Notes under the pieces: generated by a model
Database searches by the model: none
What the model was told of the DNA's origin: nothing
What the model saw: the letters and a program-made list of their open reading frames with translations, nothing else
In this document: positions 45,460 through 55,294 of the stretch, piece by piece
Layout: every line of letters begins with the position of its first letter
Position numbering within the stretch: position 1 is the first letter of the stretch
Assembly: GCA_902798745.1 (NCBI GenBank)
Contig: CADBXM010000004.1
Span: 56,805-120,804, forward strand
Length of the DNA: 64,000 bases
Direction: 5' to 3'
Source: an uncultured Eubacteriales bacterium
GTDB taxonomy: Bacteria; Bacillota; Clostridia; Peptostreptococcales; Anaerovoracaceae
Program-made: the position numbers and the translations under genes

Positions 45460-45899
45460 CAGATGACCTCTGCCTTTCCGCCTGCCTTCTCGATCTTCTC
45501 AACAGCGCTCTTGCTGAACTTCTCAGCCTTTACAGTAAGCTTCTTCTGGAGCTCGCCGTTTCCGAGTACCTTTACTCCGTCAAGAGCCTTGCCAACGAGG
45601 CCGCTCTCGAGCAGTGCCTTAAGGTCTACTACTGCGCCGTCCTCGAATTTGTTGAGATCCTGGACGTTTACTTCAGCATATTTCTTTGCCCATTTGTTGT
45701 TGAAGCCTCTCTTAGGGAGTCTTCTGTAGAGTGGCATCTGGCCACCCTCGAAGCCGAGTCTTACTCCGCCGCCGCTTCTTGAATTCTGACCGTTCATACC
45801 TCTGCCGGCAGTTGTACCCTGACCGGTTCCCTGGCCGCGGCCGATTCTCTTAGGCGCCTTTGTGGAGCCCTCAGGCTTTTTAAGTTCATGAAGTCTCAT
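45459..45899 (-). CDS. rplO: ribosomal protein L15
   Basis: A 146-residue protein of normal length. N-terminal [20 protein letters not shown], then the Gly/Arg-rich [20 protein letters not shown]. Overlaps secY by one base. Confidence 0.97.
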   Translation of the reverse strand: MRLHELKKPEGSTKAPKRIGRGQGTGQGTTAGRGMNGQNSRSGGGVRLGFEGGQMPLYRRLPKRGFNNKWAKKYAEVNVQDLNKFEDGAVVDLKALLESGLVGKALDGVKVLGNGELQKKLTVKAEKFSKSAVEKIEKAGGKAEVI

Positions 45900-45913
45900 G
45901 GCCTTTGCCCTCC

Positions 45914-46093
45914 TTACAGCTCTTCTACTTTGAGCAGATGCGATACCTTATTGATAGCTCCTCTTGTTGCAGGAGAATCCTCAAGCTCTACCGAGTGGTT
46001 GAGTTTTCTCAGCCCGAGTGCCTCAACGGTCTTTCTCTGCTTAGGCTGACAAGCGATAGGGCTCTTAACCAGTGTGATTTTAAGCTTTCCCAT
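45914..46093 (-). CDS. rpmD: ribosomal protein L30
   Basis: A 59-residue protein read from the minus strand: [20 protein letters not shown], then [20 protein letters not shown] and an end in [11 protein letters not shown]. Normal length. Between rpsE (11-base gap) and rplO (14-base gap). Confidence 0.96.
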   Translation of the reverse strand: MGKLKITLVKSPIACQPKQRKTVEALGLRKLNHSVELEDSPATRGAINKVSHLLKVEEL

Positions 46094-46104
46094 TTCCTTG
46101 CCTC

Positions 46105-46608
46105 CTATCCGATAATTTCTTCAGGGCTCTTGCCACGGCGCTTAGCTACTTCCTCTACGGTCGTGAGGTTCTTAAGACCCTCCATAGTAGCTCTGGCCAT
46201 GTTGCCCGTGTTGCTTGTTCCGAGTGATTTAGCTCTTACGTCCTTGATGCCTGCAGCTTCGAGTACCGTACGAACGGATGATCCGGCGATAACGCCTGTA
46301 CCCTTTGCCGATGGCATGATGAGGACTTTGCCCGCTCCGAACTCTCCGACTGTCTGGTGAGGAACTGTAGTTCCTACAGTCGGTACGTATATCAATTTCT
46401 TCTTTGCATCTTCAGTCGCTTTTCTTACGGCTTCAGGGATCTCGATAGCTTTGCCGAGTCCCATGCCTACGTGACCTTCGCCGTCGCCGACTACTACGGT
46501 AACGGAGAATCTCATGTTGCGTCCGCCCTTAACGGTCTTGGCTACACGTCTGATATCAACGATCTCTTCCGTAAGCTCCAGCTTGGATGCGTCTACTTTA
46601 CTCTGCAT
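46105..46608 (-). CDS. rpsE: ribosomal protein S5
   Basis: A 167-residue protein. The double-stranded RNA-binding part ([20 protein letters not shown]) and [20 protein letters not shown] are intact. It acts in decoding accuracy. Confidence 0.98.
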   Translation of the reverse strand: MQSKVDASKLELTEEIVDIRRVAKTVKGGRNMRFSVTVVVGDGEGHVGMGLGKAIEIPEAVRKATEDAKKKLIYVPTVGTTVPHQTVGEFGAGKVLIMPSAKGTGVIAGSSVRTVLEAAGIKDVRAKSLGTSNTGNMARATMEGLKNLTTVEEVAKRRGKSPEEIIG

Positions 46609-46622
46609 TTACGTATCCTCCC

Positions 46623-46988
46623 TTAGAATTCCAATCCGGCTTCACGTGCTGCGTCAGCGAGTTCTTTTACTCTTCCGTGGAAGAGGTATCCGCCTCTGTC
46701 GAAGCACACTTCCTTGATTCCGGCCTTAACAGCCTTCTCACCGATAGCCTTGCCGACCTGTGCAGCAGCTTCCTTGTTGCCGCCGTAAGCGATGCTCTTC
46801 TTGAGATCCTTGTCGAGCGACGAAGCGCTGACGAGAGTCTTTCCGTTTACATCATCGATGATCTGTGCCGAAATGTTGGCGTTTGATCTGAAAACGCACA
46901 TTCTAGGCTTCTCAGGAGTTCCGAAAACGTGCTTACGAACTCTTTGATGTCTCTTGAGTCTTCTGTCATTTCTGCTCTTATCTGCCAT
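46623..46988 (-). CDS. rplR: ribosomal protein L18
   Basis: A 121-residue 5S rRNA-binding protein. [20 protein letters not shown] and the C-terminal [20 protein letters not shown] are typical. 16 bases after rplF. Confidence 0.98.
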   Translation of the reverse strand: MADKSRNDRRLKRHQRVRKHVFGTPEKPRMCVFRSNANISAQIIDDVNGKTLVSASSLDKDLKKSIAYGGNKEAAAQVGKAIGEKAVKAGIKEVCFDRGGYLFHGRVKELADAAREAGLEF

Positions 46989-47004
46989 TTTCTTTCCTCC
47001 TTTC

Positions 47005-47553
47005 CTATGCTGTTGCTACTCCGGCTTTGCCTTCCTTCTTGTGGACGACTTCTCCATCGTAGAGGACACCCTTGCCCTTGTATGGTTCAGGTGGTCTCCA
47101 CGCTCTGATATCAGCTGCGTAGTTGCCTACCTGCGCCTTGTCGATGCCCTTGATCAGGACAGTGTTGGCGTCCGGAGCCTCAGTTGTGATACCTTCAGGA
47201 TCTTCGAGCTCGATCGGATGGGAATATCCGAGCTTGAGGACAAGCTTCTTGCCCTGCTTTGCTGCGGAGTATCCGACTCCTACGATAACGAGCTTCTTCT
47301 CGTATCCGTTTGTGACGCCTGTGACCATGTTGTCGATCAGGGTCCTTGCCAGACCGTGCTGCGATCTGTTTTCTCTTCCGTCATCAGGTCTCTCGACTGT
47401 GAGCACGCCGTCTTCGATCTTGATGGCCATGTTTTCACTGACCTTCGAAGAAAGCTCACCCTTAGGTCCCTTGACTGTGATGAGGTTACCTTCGCCTACC
47501 GTTACTTCTACGCCGGCAGGGATAGTTATAGGTCTAACACCAATTCTTGACAT
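47005..47553 (-). CDS. rplF: ribosomal protein L6
   Basis: A 182-residue protein with both L6 repeats. [20 protein letters not shown] and the signature [20 protein letters not shown]. Complete. Confidence 0.98.
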   Translation of the reverse strand: MSRIGVRPITIPAGVEVTVGEGNLITVKGPKGELSSKVSENMAIKIEDGVLTVERPDDGRENRSQHGLARTLIDNMVTGVTNGYEKKLVIVGVGYSAAKQGKKLVLKLGYSHPIELEDPEGITTEAPDANTVLIKGIDKAQVGNYAADIRAWRPPEPYKGKGVLYDGEVVHKKEGKAGVATA

Positions 47554-47565
47554 ATTGTCTACCTC

Positions 47566-47964
47566 CTACCAAACATAACAAATAACTTCTCCGCCTACTC
47601 CGAGCTTGCGGGCTTCCTTATCGGTGATAACACCCTTGGAAGTCGAGAGGATGGCGATGCCGAGTCCGCCGAGGACCTTAGGCACTCTGTCAGCCTTAGC
47701 ATAAACTCTGAGTCCAGGCTTTGATATCTTCTTGATTCCGTAGATCGTCTTCTCACGGTTTGGGCCGTACTTGAGATCTACTCTGATCGTGCCCTGTACA
47801 TTGTTGTCGAGCACTTCATAGCCACTGATGAATCCTTCGTTGAGGAGGATCTCCGCGATCGACTTCTTCATCTTTGAAGCCGGAATGTCTACGGAAGCGT
47901 GACCAGCTGTGTTTGCGTTTCTGATCCTTGTCAGCATATCCGCAATTGGGTCTGTCATTGACAT
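47566..47964 (-). CDS. rpsH: ribosomal protein S8
   Basis: A 132-residue 16S rRNA-binding protein. [20 protein letters not shown] and the C-terminal [20 protein letters not shown] are standard. S8 commonly regulates the spc operon; the 75-base gap before it is the only longer spacer nearby. Confidence 0.98.
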   Translation of the reverse strand: MSMTDPIADMLTRIRNANTAGHASVDIPASKMKKSIAEILLNEGFISGYEVLDNNVQGTIRVDLKYGPNREKTIYGIKKISKPGLRVYAKADRVPKVLGGLGIAILSTSKGVITDKEARKLGVGGEVICYVW

Positions 47965-48039
47965 AACAGTAAAATCTCCTTTCTTAACGTGGTTCCCTGC
48001 ACTTTTCTACATATATATACAGGGCCTGCGAAAATTATC

Positions 48040-48225
48040 TTACCAGCTTGCTTTCTTAACGCCAGGGATCTCGCCCTTGTATGCAAGCTCTCTGAAGCAG
48101 ATACGGCAGATGCCGTACTTCTTGAGTACCGAATGCGGTCTTCCGCAAACTTTGCATCTTGTATAAGCCCTTGTTGAATATTTAGGCTTTCTTGTCTGCT
48201 TAACCTTCAGTGAAGTCTTTGCCAT
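48040..48225 (-). CDS. rpsZ: ribosomal protein S14, zinc type
   Basis: A 61-residue protein of the short zinc-containing class: [20 protein letters not shown] holds the four Cys ligands. This form is typical of Gram-positive bacteria. 14 bases after rplE. Confidence 0.97.
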   Translation of the reverse strand: MAKTSLKVKQTRKPKYSTRAYTRCKVCGRPHSVLKKYGICRICFRELAYKGEIPGVKKASW

Positions 48226-48239
48226 GCGTTCCTCCTATA

Positions 48240-48791
48240 CTAGTTAGCACTCTTCTCAAATGGCATTCCCATGAGCTCGAGCAGAGCCTGAGCTTCCTCA
48301 TCAGTCTTCGCTGTTGTTGTGAAGACGATGTTCATGCCTTTGATAGTGTCTACGTCATCGTAAACGATCTCAGGGAATATGAGCTGCTCCTTGAGACCCA
48401 TGGAGTAATTGCCTCTGCCGTCAAACGAGTTCCTCGAAAGGCCCTTGAAGTCCCTTACTCTAGGAAGGGAAATGTTGAACAGCTTGTCAGCAAATGTGTA
48501 CATTCTGTCGCCTCTGAGAGTGACCTTGGCGCCAACCGGCATGCCCTCTCTGACCTTGAAGTTAGCGATGGACTTTCTTGCCTTTGTGACTACAGGTCTC
48601 TGACCTGCGATGAGTGCGATCTCCTTGACCGCGCTCTCGAGCACCTTAGCGTTGTCCTTAGCTTCGCTGAGTCCCATGTTGATGGTGATCTTGGTCAGTT
48701 TTGGCACTTCCATCGGATTGGAGTAGCCAAACTTGTCCTGCATAGCTTTAAAAACTTCATTTCTGTATTTGTCTTTAAGTCTGATTTCCAT
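48240..48791 (-). CDS. rplE: ribosomal protein L5
   Basis: A 183-residue 5S rRNA-binding protein of normal length. [20 protein letters not shown] and [20 protein letters not shown] are signature regions. Confidence 0.98.
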   Translation of the reverse strand: MEIRLKDKYRNEVFKAMQDKFGYSNPMEVPKLTKITINMGLSEAKDNAKVLESAVKEIALIAGQRPVVTKARKSIANFKVREGMPVGAKVTLRGDRMYTFADKLFNISLPRVRDFKGLSRNSFDGRGNYSMGLKEQLIFPEIVYDDVDTIKGMNIVFTTTAKTDEEAQALLELMGMPFEKSAN

Positions 48792-48806
48792 TTAGCTCCT
48801 CCTTTC

Positions 48807-49112
48807 TTAGTCGATTACCTTGCCGCTCTTCTTCGAGACTCTGACTTTCTTGCCATCCTCAACCTTGTAGCCGATCCTGGTGGCTGTCTTTGCGTCCTTG
48901 TCATAGAACATGACGTTGGATGCATCGATAGGGCCTTCCATGTGCTTGATCTCGGAAGCGGATGTTCTTGTTGCCTTGGCATGCTTTGTCTGCATGTTTA
49001 CGCCCTCAACAACTACTTTGTTTTTCTTAGGGATCGTTCTGAGGACTGTGCCTGTCTTGCCCTTGTCCTTACCAGCGATCACTACTACTGTATCGTCTTT
49101 CTTGATCTGCAT
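48807..49112 (-). CDS. rplX: ribosomal protein L24
   Basis: A 101-residue protein. The ATG at 49112 (MQIKKDDTVVVIAGKDKGK) has AGGAGG 8 bases upstream; a GTG 9 bases earlier overlaps that site. KOW motif VVVIAGKDKGKTGTV is present. Confidence 0.97.
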   Translation of the reverse strand: MQIKKDDTVVVIAGKDKGKTGTVLRTIPKKNKVVVEGVNMQTKHAKATRTSASEIKHMEGPIDASNVMFYDKDAKTATRIGYKVEDGKKVRVSKKSGKVID

Positions 49113-49124
49113 CTCTTGCACCTC

Positions 49125-49400
49125 CTACAGTACTTCCGGTGCCAGGGACACGATCTTCATGAAACCGCAGTCTTATGAACCGTCAGCTCTTCTTGTGCCG
49201 CGCTTGGTCCTAACAACTACTGCTTTAACAACTTCGCCCTTCTTGACGGCTCCGCCCGGAGTAGCGTCCTTTACGGTGCATACGATGATGTCACCGATGT
49301 TCGCGTACTTGCGGCCTGTGCCTCCGAGGACTCTGATGCAGAGCAGCTCTTTAGCTCCGGAATTGTCGGCAACTCTTAATCTGCTTTCTGTCTGGATCAT
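49125..49400 (-). pseudogene. rplN: ribosomal protein L14 gene with internal deletion
   Basis: The first 75 codons are normal L14 ([20 protein letters not shown] to [11 protein letters not shown]) and then meet a TAA at 49173-49175. Directly after, in another frame, the expected C-terminus is present: CGFMKIVSLAPEVL and TAG at 49125-49127. L14 is normally 122 residues, so about 32 codons (the IIKEDKxPRGTRIFGPVARELR region) are missing, with loss of frame. L14 is essential, so an assembly or sequencing gap is more likely than a real null allele. Flanking gaps to rplX and rpsQ are normal. Confidence 0.9.
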
Positions 49401-49414
49401 TTTACGTTGCCTCC

Positions 49415-49625
49415 TTACTTAGCTTTCTCTACGATCTTGACAAGTCTCCATCTCTTGTCCTTGGACAGAGGTCTTGTCTCCATGATCATGACCTTATCGC
49501 CGACTCTTAACGCCCTTGCCGTAAAGAGGGTGTCTGACGATCTCTTCTGTAGCGACTACGACAGTCTTATCCATCTTATCGCTTGTAACGATTCCGACTC
49601 TCGTCTTTCTTCTGTTTCTTTCCAT
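49415..49625 (-). pseudogene. rpsQ: ribosomal protein S17 gene with internal deletion
   Basis: Starts [20 protein letters not shown] and runs to [10 protein letters not shown], then leaves frame and stops at 49494-49496 after 43 codons. In another frame the rest of S17 follows: [20 protein letters not shown] to a TAA at 49415. Normal S17 is about 85 residues; roughly 15 codons between the two parts (the KLKAHDE region) and the frame are lost. The total length of 211 bases is not a multiple of three. S17 is a core 30S protein. Confidence 0.9.
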
Positions 49626-49644
49626 TTGTCAAACTCCTCCTTTC

Positions 49645-49845
49645 CTATGCGTTCTTTCCCTGCTCGACCTCTCTGATGATGGTCTTGACTCTTGCGATAT
49701 CTCTTCTTACTTCTCTCATCCTTACAGGATTCTCCAGCTGACCTGTTACATGCTGGAATCTCAGGTTGAAGAGCTCCTGCTTCATTCTTTCGAGTTCAGC
49801 AGTTCTTTCCTGATCTGTCATCTTTCTGATTTTGTTCAGATCCAT
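49645..49845 (-). CDS. rpmC: ribosomal protein L29
   Basis: A 66-residue two-helix protein at the exit tunnel. [20 protein letters not shown] is the family signature. Shares one base with rplP. Confidence 0.97.
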   Translation of the reverse strand: MDLNKIRKMTDQERTAELERMKQELFNLRFQHVTGQLENPVRMREVRRDIARVKTIIREVEQGKNA

Positions 49846-50270
49846 TATTCAGCTCCTCCTTCCTGACCTTTTACGACGAACTTGCACTTGATAGGGAGCT
49901 TGTGAGCGGCCAGTCTCATAGCCTCTCTTGCCTGCTCCTCAGTAACTCCGTCGATCTCAAACATTACTCTGCCCGGCTTTACTACTGCTACCCAGTATTC
50001 AGGTGCGCCCTTACCGGAACCCATACGTACGCCGATAGGCTTCTTACTTACAGGCTTATGTGGGAAGATCTTGATGTAGACCTTACCACCTCTCTTGATG
50101 GACCTTGTCATAGCTACACGAGCGGCCTCGATCTGCTTGGAGTCAATCCAGCCACGACCATCTGCAGCCAGTCCATATGAACCGTATGCTACTGCATTGC
50201 CCTTAGTTGCAATGCCCTTCATTCTGCCACGGTGCTGTTTTCTACGCTTAACACGTTTTGGCATTAACAT
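49845..50270 (-). CDS. rplP: ribosomal protein L16
   Basis: A 141-residue protein. [20 protein letters not shown] and the signatures KPISxxx-type [20 protein letters not shown] are normal. Complete. Confidence 0.98.
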   Translation of the reverse strand: MLMPKRVKRRKQHRGRMKGIATKGNAVAYGSYGLAADGRGWIDSKQIEAARVAMTRSIKRGGKVYIKIFPHKPVSKKPIGVRMGSGKGAPEYWVAVVKPGRVMFEIDGVTEEQAREAMRLAAHKLPIKCKFVVKGQEGGAE

Positions 50271-50292
50271 GGCGAGTTTCTCCTTTCCTTAT

Positions 50293-51192
50293 CTATGCTT
50301 CGCTCTCTGCTGCAGGTGCTTCCGCCTGAGCTTCAACCTGTGGTGCCTCTACCTGAGGTTCTTCTACAGGAGCTGCCTTAGGAGCCTTGCGGACTCTTGT
50401 TGTCGCAGGCTTTACTTCAGGCTTTGCTTCACGACCGTCGAACCTTCTTCCGTCTCTTCTGTCAGACCTTCTGTCGGATCTTCTGCCGTCTCTGCGGTCG
50501 CCTCTGCGGCCCTTCCTGTCTCTTCTGTCCTCAGCCTTTGGAACTGCATCCTTGAGGCCCTTGTCGAGAATCTCGCCGTGGTTGATCCATACCTTTACGC
50601 CGATCTTTCCGTAAGTGGTGTCGGCTTCAGCGAATCCATAGTCGATGTCTGCTCTCAGTGTGTGCAGAGGTACATTTCCTTCGCTGTACTTTTCGCTTCT
50701 GGCGATCTCAGCTCCGCCAAGTCTGCCGGAGCAAACGATCTTGATGCCCTTGGCGCCGGCCTTCATAGTTCTGCTGATAGGCTGCTTCATGGCTCTTCTG
50801 AAGGAAGTTCTTCTCTCGAGGCTCTGAGCTACGCTCTCAGCTGTGAGCTGTGCGTCGAGCTCTGTTCTTCTTACCTCTTCGATGCTGACTTCTACCTTCT
50901 TGCCGGTCAGCTTGACGAGTCCCTTCTTGAACTCATCGATGCCTTCGCCGGATCTTCCGATAACCATACCAGGTCTTGCGCACATAACGATGACTTTGAC
51001 CTCGTCAGCGCCCTTACGCTCGATAACTGTGTTCGAAACGCCTGCGTTGTACAGTTTCTTCTTTACGTATGTTCTGATCTGATTGTCTTCTACCAGGAGA
51101 TCTGCAAACTTTGTCTTATCGGCATACCACTTGGAGCTCCAGTCCTTATTGACGCCGACTCTCATTCCATGAGGATTAACTTTCTGACCCAT
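50293..51192 (-). CDS. rpsC: ribosomal protein S3 with long C-terminal tail
   Basis: A 299-residue protein; S3 is normally about 215-230. The KH domain ([20 protein letters not shown]) and C-terminal domain ([20 protein letters not shown]) are normal. From about residue 220 a tail of repeated Arg/Asp ([20 protein letters not shown]) gives way to a Pro/Glu/Ala segment ([20 protein letters not shown]). The tail is low complexity and probably flexible on the 30S surface. Overlaps rplV by one base. Confidence 0.97.
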   Translation of the reverse strand: MGQKVNPHGMRVGVNKDWSSKWYADKTKFADLLVEDNQIRTYVKKKLYNAGVSNTVIERKGADEVKVIVMCARPGMVIGRSGEGIDEFKKGLVKLTGKKVEVSIEEVRRTELDAQLTAESVAQSLERRTSFRRAMKQPISRTMKAGAKGIKIVCSGRLGGAEIARSEKYSEGNVPLHTLRADIDYGFAEADTTYGKIGVKVWINHGEILDKGLKDAVPKAEDRRDRKGRRGDRRDGRRSDRRSDRRDGRRFDGREAKPEVKPATTRVRKAPKAAPVEEPQVEAPQVEAQAEAPAAESEA

Positions 51193-51596
51193 TAGCGAAC
51201 CTCCTCCTTCTCAGATTTTTCTTCCTTTGGCTCTTCTGCCTCAGGTGCCGGTTTTGCGGCTGCCTCTCTCTCCTTGAGAACCACGTTGATGTGGCTTGTT
51301 CTCTTAAGGATCATTCCGGCTCTGCCCTGTGCGCCCGGTCTCCAGCGCTTCATTGTAGGACCCTGATTAGCGTTGATCTCTGCTACGTAGAGAGCGTCAG
51401 GGTTCATCTCGTGGTTGTTCTCAGCATTGGCTGCTGCGGACTGTACCACTTTCTCCACCAGCTCAGCACCCTTGCCAGGTGTGAACTTGAGGATCGTGAG
51501 TGCTTCGTTCAAGTCCTTACCTCTTACCAGGTCGACAACAGGTTTGAGCTTGCTCGAAGACATTCTTACATACTTGGCTACTGCTTTAGCTTCCAT
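51192..51596 (-). CDS. rplV: ribosomal protein L22 with acidic tail
   Basis: A 134-residue protein. Start [16 protein letters not shown] at 51596, after AAAGGAG; a longer frame has no ribosome site. The L22 core ends near residue 110 ([13 protein letters not shown]). It is followed by an acidic, Pro/Glu-rich tail ([20 protein letters not shown]) not usual in L22. Confidence 0.96.
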   Translation of the reverse strand: MEAKAVAKYVRMSSSKLKPVVDLVRGKDLNEALTILKFTPGKGAELVEKVVQSAAANAENNHEMNPDALYVAEINANQGPTMKRWRPGAQGRAGMILKRTSHINVVLKEREAAAKPAPEAEEPKEEKSEKEEVR

Positions 51597-51627
51597 AGTA
51601 TAGCTTCTCCTTTCTGTTGCTTTCTGA

Positions 51628-51897
51628 TTAGAGCTTGCGGTCACCGGAGTGACCTCTGAATGTTCTGGTCGGAGCAAACTCGCCGAGCTTGTGTCCTACC
51701 ATATCCTCTGTGATGTATACAGGCACATGCTTGCGTCCATCATGGACAGCGATCGTGTGACCGATCATCTGAGGGAAAATAGTTGATGATCTTGACCATG
51801 TCTTGAGTACGGTCTTTTCGTTGGCTGCGTTCATAGCCTCGATTCTTTCAAGAAGCTTCTTTTCTACGAACGGGCCTTTCTTAAGCGATCTTCCCAT
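51628..51897 (-). CDS. rpsS: ribosomal protein S19
   Basis: An 89-residue protein. [20 protein letters not shown] and [20 protein letters not shown] are signature ends. Confidence 0.98.
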   Translation of the reverse strand: MGRSLKKGPFVEKKLLERIEAMNAANEKTVLKTWSRSSTIFPQMIGHTIAVHDGRKHVPVYITEDMVGHKLGEFAPTRTFRGHSGDRKL

Positions 51898-51911
51898 TAA
51901 TTTGCTCCTCC

Positions 51912-52745
51912 CTACTTGCCATTGCGTCTTCTGACGATGTACTTGTTAGACTCTTTGTTCTTCTTACGTGTCTTGTAACCGAGTGTCGGCTTGCCCCAAG
52001 GAGTGACAGGACCTTTACGTCCGATTGGAGCTCTACCTTCACCACCACCGTGTGGGTGGTCGTTAGGGTTCATTACGGAACCTCTGACTGTAGGTCTCCA
52101 TCCCATGTGTCTCTTGCGGCCAGCTTTACCGATCTGGATGTTGCCGTGATCGATGTTGCCGACTTCGCCTACTGTGGCTCTGCAGTTCATTCTTACCATT
52201 CTTACTTCGCCGGATGGGAGTCTCACCTGAGCGTACTCACCTTCCTTGGCCATCAGCTGAGCTCCGTTACCGGCTGCTCTTACCAGCTGTCCGCCCTTGC
52301 CCGGCTTAAGCTCGATGTTGTGAATGATCGTGCCGAGAGGAATGTTTGCGATCGGGAGAGCGTTGCCCGGCTTGATATCAGCGTTAGGGCCCGATTCGAT
52401 CACATCGCCGACCTTGAGGCCGTTAGGAGCGATGATGTATCTCTTCTCTCCGTCTGCGTATACAACGAGTGCGATGTTAGCTGTTCTGTTAGGATCGTAC
52501 TCGATTGTCTTAACTGTTGCAGGGATATCGTCCTTCTGTCTCTTGAAGTCGATGATCCTGTATTTTGGTCTGTAACCGCCGCCTCTGTGTCTGACGGTGA
52601 TCTTGCCTCTTACGTTTCTGCCGGAATGCTTCTTAAGTGTGACTGTAAGAGACTTTTCAGGCTTATCGGTTGTGATCTCTTCGAATGTGGAGACCGTCAT
52701 TCCTCTAAGGCCCGGAGTCGTTGGTTTATATTTTCTGATTCCCAT
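51912..52745 (-). CDS. rplB: ribosomal protein L2
   Basis: A 277-residue protein at the peptidyl-transferase centre. Conserved [20 protein letters not shown] includes the key His. [20 protein letters not shown] start is standard. Confidence 0.99.
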   Translation of the reverse strand: MGIRKYKPTTPGLRGMTVSTFEEITTDKPEKSLTVTLKKHSGRNVRGKITVRHRGGGYRPKYRIIDFKRQKDDIPATVKTIEYDPNRTANIALVVYADGEKRYIIAPNGLKVGDVIESGPNADIKPGNALPIANIPLGTIIHNIELKPGKGGQLVRAAGNGAQLMAKEGEYAQVRLPSGEVRMVRMNCRATVGEVGNIDHGNIQIGKAGRKRHMGWRPTVRGSVMNPNDHPHGGGEGRAPIGRKGPVTPWGKPTLGYKTRKKNKESNKYIVRRRNGK

Positions 52746-52763
52746 TTCCTACTGCCTCCTTAA

Positions 52764-53054
52764 TTACATATCCGAGAAGAGCTCGATTTCCTTGCTGTCT
52801 GGTGTGAGCGTTACGATTGCCTTCTTATATGAAGAAGTTGTTCCGAACGTTCTTCCGAGTCTCTTTCTCTTGCCGCTTACGTTCATTACGTTGACCTTGG
52901 CTACGTCTACGCCGAAGATCTCCTCGATAGCCTTGCGGACCTCAGTCTTGTTGGAAGTCGATGCTACCTTGAACACGTATTTCTTTTCCGCTGCCATATC
53001 CATGCTGTTCTCAGTGATGATAGGAGCGAGGATCACGTCGTATCCGGTCTTCAT
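52764..53054 (-). CDS. rplW: ribosomal protein L23
   Basis: A 96-residue exit-tunnel protein, docking site for SRP and trigger factor. Contains [20 protein letters not shown]. Shares one base with rplD. Confidence 0.98.
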   Translation of the reverse strand: MKTGYDVILAPIITENSMDMAAEKKYVFKVASTSNKTEVRKAIEEIFGVDVAKVNVMNVSGKRKRLGRTFGTTSSYKKAIVTLTPDSKEIELFSDM

Positions 53055-53677
53055 TATGCGTACACCTCCTCGATCTTCTTGGCTGCCGCCTCTGTGAGCA
53101 CGAGTGTGTAATGATTTACGATCTCATATACGTTCATTGTGCTTACGAGTGCAGTCCTGACGCCAGGGATATTGTGAGCGGATCTGACTACGTTGTCGTC
53201 CTTCTCGTCCATGACGATCAGTGCCTTCTTATCTGCCTTGATGTTCTCGAGCACTTTGACCATTTCCTTTGTCTTTGGCTCTGTGAACTTGAACTCGTTT
53301 ACTACGATGAGCTCGTTGTCAGCTACCTTTGCGGAGAGAGCCGACTTGAGAGCGAGTTTCTTGAGCTTTCTGTTGAGTGAGTATCTGTAGCTTCTTGGCT
53401 TTGGTGCGAATACCACTCCGCCGCCGACCTGTGTAGGGTCTGTCGAGCTACCCTGTCTGTGGCGTCCTGTTCCCTTCTGTCTGAAAGGCTTGCGTCCGCC
53501 TCCTCTTACTTCAGATCTTGTCTTGGCAGACTGGGTTCCCTGTCTCTGGTTTGCCAGGTAATTCTTGACTACGGCCTGAACTGCGAATTCATTAGGCTCG
53601 ATTCCGAAGATCTCGTCGGAAAGAGTAATGTCTCCTACCTTCTTGCCGTTAACGTCTACTACGTTAAGCTTTGCCAT
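53054..53677 (-). CDS. rplD: ribosomal protein L4
   Basis: A 207-residue protein. The exit-tunnel loop [20 protein letters not shown] is intact. L4 is the known autogenous regulator of S10 operons in several bacteria; the long rpsJ leader here could be its target. Confidence 0.98.
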   Translation of the reverse strand: MAKLNVVDVNGKKVGDITLSDEIFGIEPNEFAVQAVVKNYLANQRQGTQSAKTRSEVRGGGRKPFRQKGTGRHRQGSSTDPTQVGGGVVFAPKPRSYRYSLNRKLKKLALKSALSAKVADNELIVVNEFKFTEPKTKEMVKVLENIKADKKALIVMDEKDDNVVRSAHNIPGVRTALVSTMNVYEIVNHYTLVLTEAAAKKIEEVYA

Positions 53678-53697
53678 TTCAGTTCCTCCTTTCTGCC

Positions 53698-54333
53698 TTA
53701 CTTATCCTGACCCTTGACCGCAGGTCTGATCTTGAGGAGTCCGCCCTTCTTTCCCGGAACGGCGCCCTTGATCAGCAGCAGGTTGCGATCTTCGAGTTTC
53801 TTTACGAGTACTACGTTCTGTACAGTCACTGTGTCGCGTCCCATTCTTCCCGGAGCCTCATTGCCCTTGAAGATCCTGGATGGATATGTACCTGCGGCCA
53901 GAGCTCCCGGAAGCCTCTTGTGCTTTGAGCCGTGGCTCATAGGTCCTCTGCGGTGACCGTGTCTCTTGATGTTACCCTGTGTTCCTTTACCTTTGGATGT
54001 ACCTGTAACATCGAGCTTCATGCCTTCTTCGAAGTCAGCCACTGTGATGACCTGGCCTACTTCGTAAGTCTCGCCCTCGCCCGGCTTGAACTCTGCGAGG
54101 TGCTTCTTTGTGTCAACGCCGGCCTTTGCATAGTGGCCTGTGATTGGCTTGTTGACTCTCTGCGGCTTCTGATCTTCATAGCCCACCTGGACTGCGTCAT
54201 AGCCGTCTGTCTCGACAGTCTTGATCTGTACGACTGTCTCCGGGCCTGCCTCTACGACAGTGACCGGGATGACTGTTCCGTCTTCAGCGAAGATCTGAGT
54301 CATGCCGATCTTCTTTCCCAGCAGTGTTTTCAT
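53698..54333 (-). CDS. rplC: ribosomal protein L3
   Basis: A 211-residue protein. MKTLLGKKIGMTQIFAEDGT and the Gln methylation-site region GNIKRHGHRRGPMSHGSKHK are standard. Confidence 0.98.
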   Translation of the reverse strand: MKTLLGKKIGMTQIFAEDGTVIPVTVVEAGPETVVQIKTVETDGYDAVQVGYEDQKPQRVNKPITGHYAKAGVDTKKHLAEFKPGEGETYEVGQVITVADFEEGMKLDVTGTSKGKGTQGNIKRHGHRRGPMSHGSKHKRLPGALAAGTYPSRIFKGNEAPGRMGRDTVTVQNVVLVKKLEDRNLLLIKGAVPGKKGGLLKIRPAVKGQDK

Positions 54334-54451
54334 ATGTTTGTTTCCTCCTTGTTCTTACAGCGGATCGCTCAGGTTTGTCTCTTTGCCGTGTCTGGGTCGG
54401 CAGACCTCACTTGCGATCTTACTAACAACTCCGGATTAGAGTTATTGACGA
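54334..54451 (-). other. rpsJ-rplC spacer with long hairpin
   Basis: A 118-base spacer, long for this operon. GATCGC and GCGATC at its outer ends, with GAGGTxTG and CAxACCT inside, form an extended imperfect hairpin (about 54364-54419). No T-run follows, so it is not a terminator. It may be an RNA-processing or regulatory element. Confidence 0.4.
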
Positions 54452-54763
54452 TTAGAGTTTTACGTAGATGTCTACGCCTGCAGGTGCGTCGAGCTTCTGG
54501 AGAGCCTCAACAGTCTTGTTTGTTGCGTTTGTAACGTCGATGAGTCTCTTGTGTGTTCTCTGCTCGAACTGCTCTCTGCTGTCTTTGTACTTATGGACCG
54601 CTCTGATGATTGTGACTACTTCCTTCTCTGTAGGGAGTGGAATAGGTCCGCTGACATCAGCGCCTGTCTTCTTGACTGTGTCTACGATCTTCGCAGCATA
54701 CTTGTCGAGAAGAGCGTGGTCATAAGCCTTCATTCTGATTCTGATCTTCTGTAATTCGCTCAT
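54452..54763 (-). CDS. rpsJ: ribosomal protein S10
   Basis: A 103-residue protein, also NusE in antitermination. [20 protein letters not shown] and [20 protein letters not shown] are signatures. AGGAGG precedes the ATG. First gene of the array. Confidence 0.98.
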   Translation of the reverse strand: MSELQKIRIRMKAYDHALLDKYAAKIVDTVKKTGADVSGPIPLPTEKEVVTIIRAVHKYKDSREQFEQRTHKRLIDVTNATNKTVEALQKLDAPAGVDIYVKL

Positions 54764-55050
54764 TACTTTCCTCCTGTTAAAAGATTCGTACTAATTTTCG
54801 CTATGCTTGTACAGGACTTCGCCTGCGCCTTCGCTTCGCGGGCTGCCATGCAACTCTCTGGCACACCTTGGAATTTCAGCGTTTTCTCGATGTTTGCTCT
54901 ATGCTTTAGGTCTCTTACACTCTCGTGCGCGTTTCCTATGCCTGAGCTCACAACAAAACAGCGAAACCCTTCGCCCTCATCGTGTGAGGACTTCTCAGCA
55001 GAAATTATCCGCTAGCACGGTAACTTCCTGCTTCTTCGCGTTTAACAAGC
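54764..55050 (-). promoter_or_regulatory. long 5' leader of the S10 operon
   Basis: About 286 bases between the predicted start of transcription and rpsJ. It contains small hairpins (CCTCA-N5-TGAGG and GCGAA-N4-TTCGC near 54960-54990) and a GC-rich stretch (54815-54850). A 62-codon frame within it has no ribosome site and looks random. L4- or other feedback control by leader RNA is possible. Confidence 0.45.
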
Positions 55051-55056
55051 CTTTGA

Positions 55057-55085
55057 ATTATATATATATGGGGTTTCTAATGCAA
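55057..55085 (-). promoter_or_regulatory. strong promoter of the S10 operon
   Basis: Perfect -10 TATAAT (55057-55062), -35 TTGCAT (55080-55085), 17-base spacer, and an A/T-rich stretch upstream (55086-55130) that could act as UP element. Confidence 0.85.
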
Positions 55086-55294
55086 GGAGTTTTTGAAAAA
55101 TTTTTTGATACTTTTTTGAGAAATTTTTAGGCTAAGATGCTTGATTTGCAAGGGATTGAGGGTTGCGACACCTAACACGCAGGCCAGCGTTTACCATACG
55201 CCCTATATACAGACATTGCGCGAGTGTCGACCACTATATATTGATTTGCAGAAAATATAGATCATGAAAGATCGTGGAAAGCGGTCAGGCTGTC

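Noticed and set aside
39409-54763. Other disrupted ribosomal genes in the array
   Set aside because: I checked lengths and termini of the rest; only rplN and rpsQ are broken. rpmJ and rpmD are intact, just short.
54763-54951. 62-codon frame before rpsJ as a leader peptide
   Set aside because: No ribosome site and no conserved pattern; the region is better explained as an untranslated leader.
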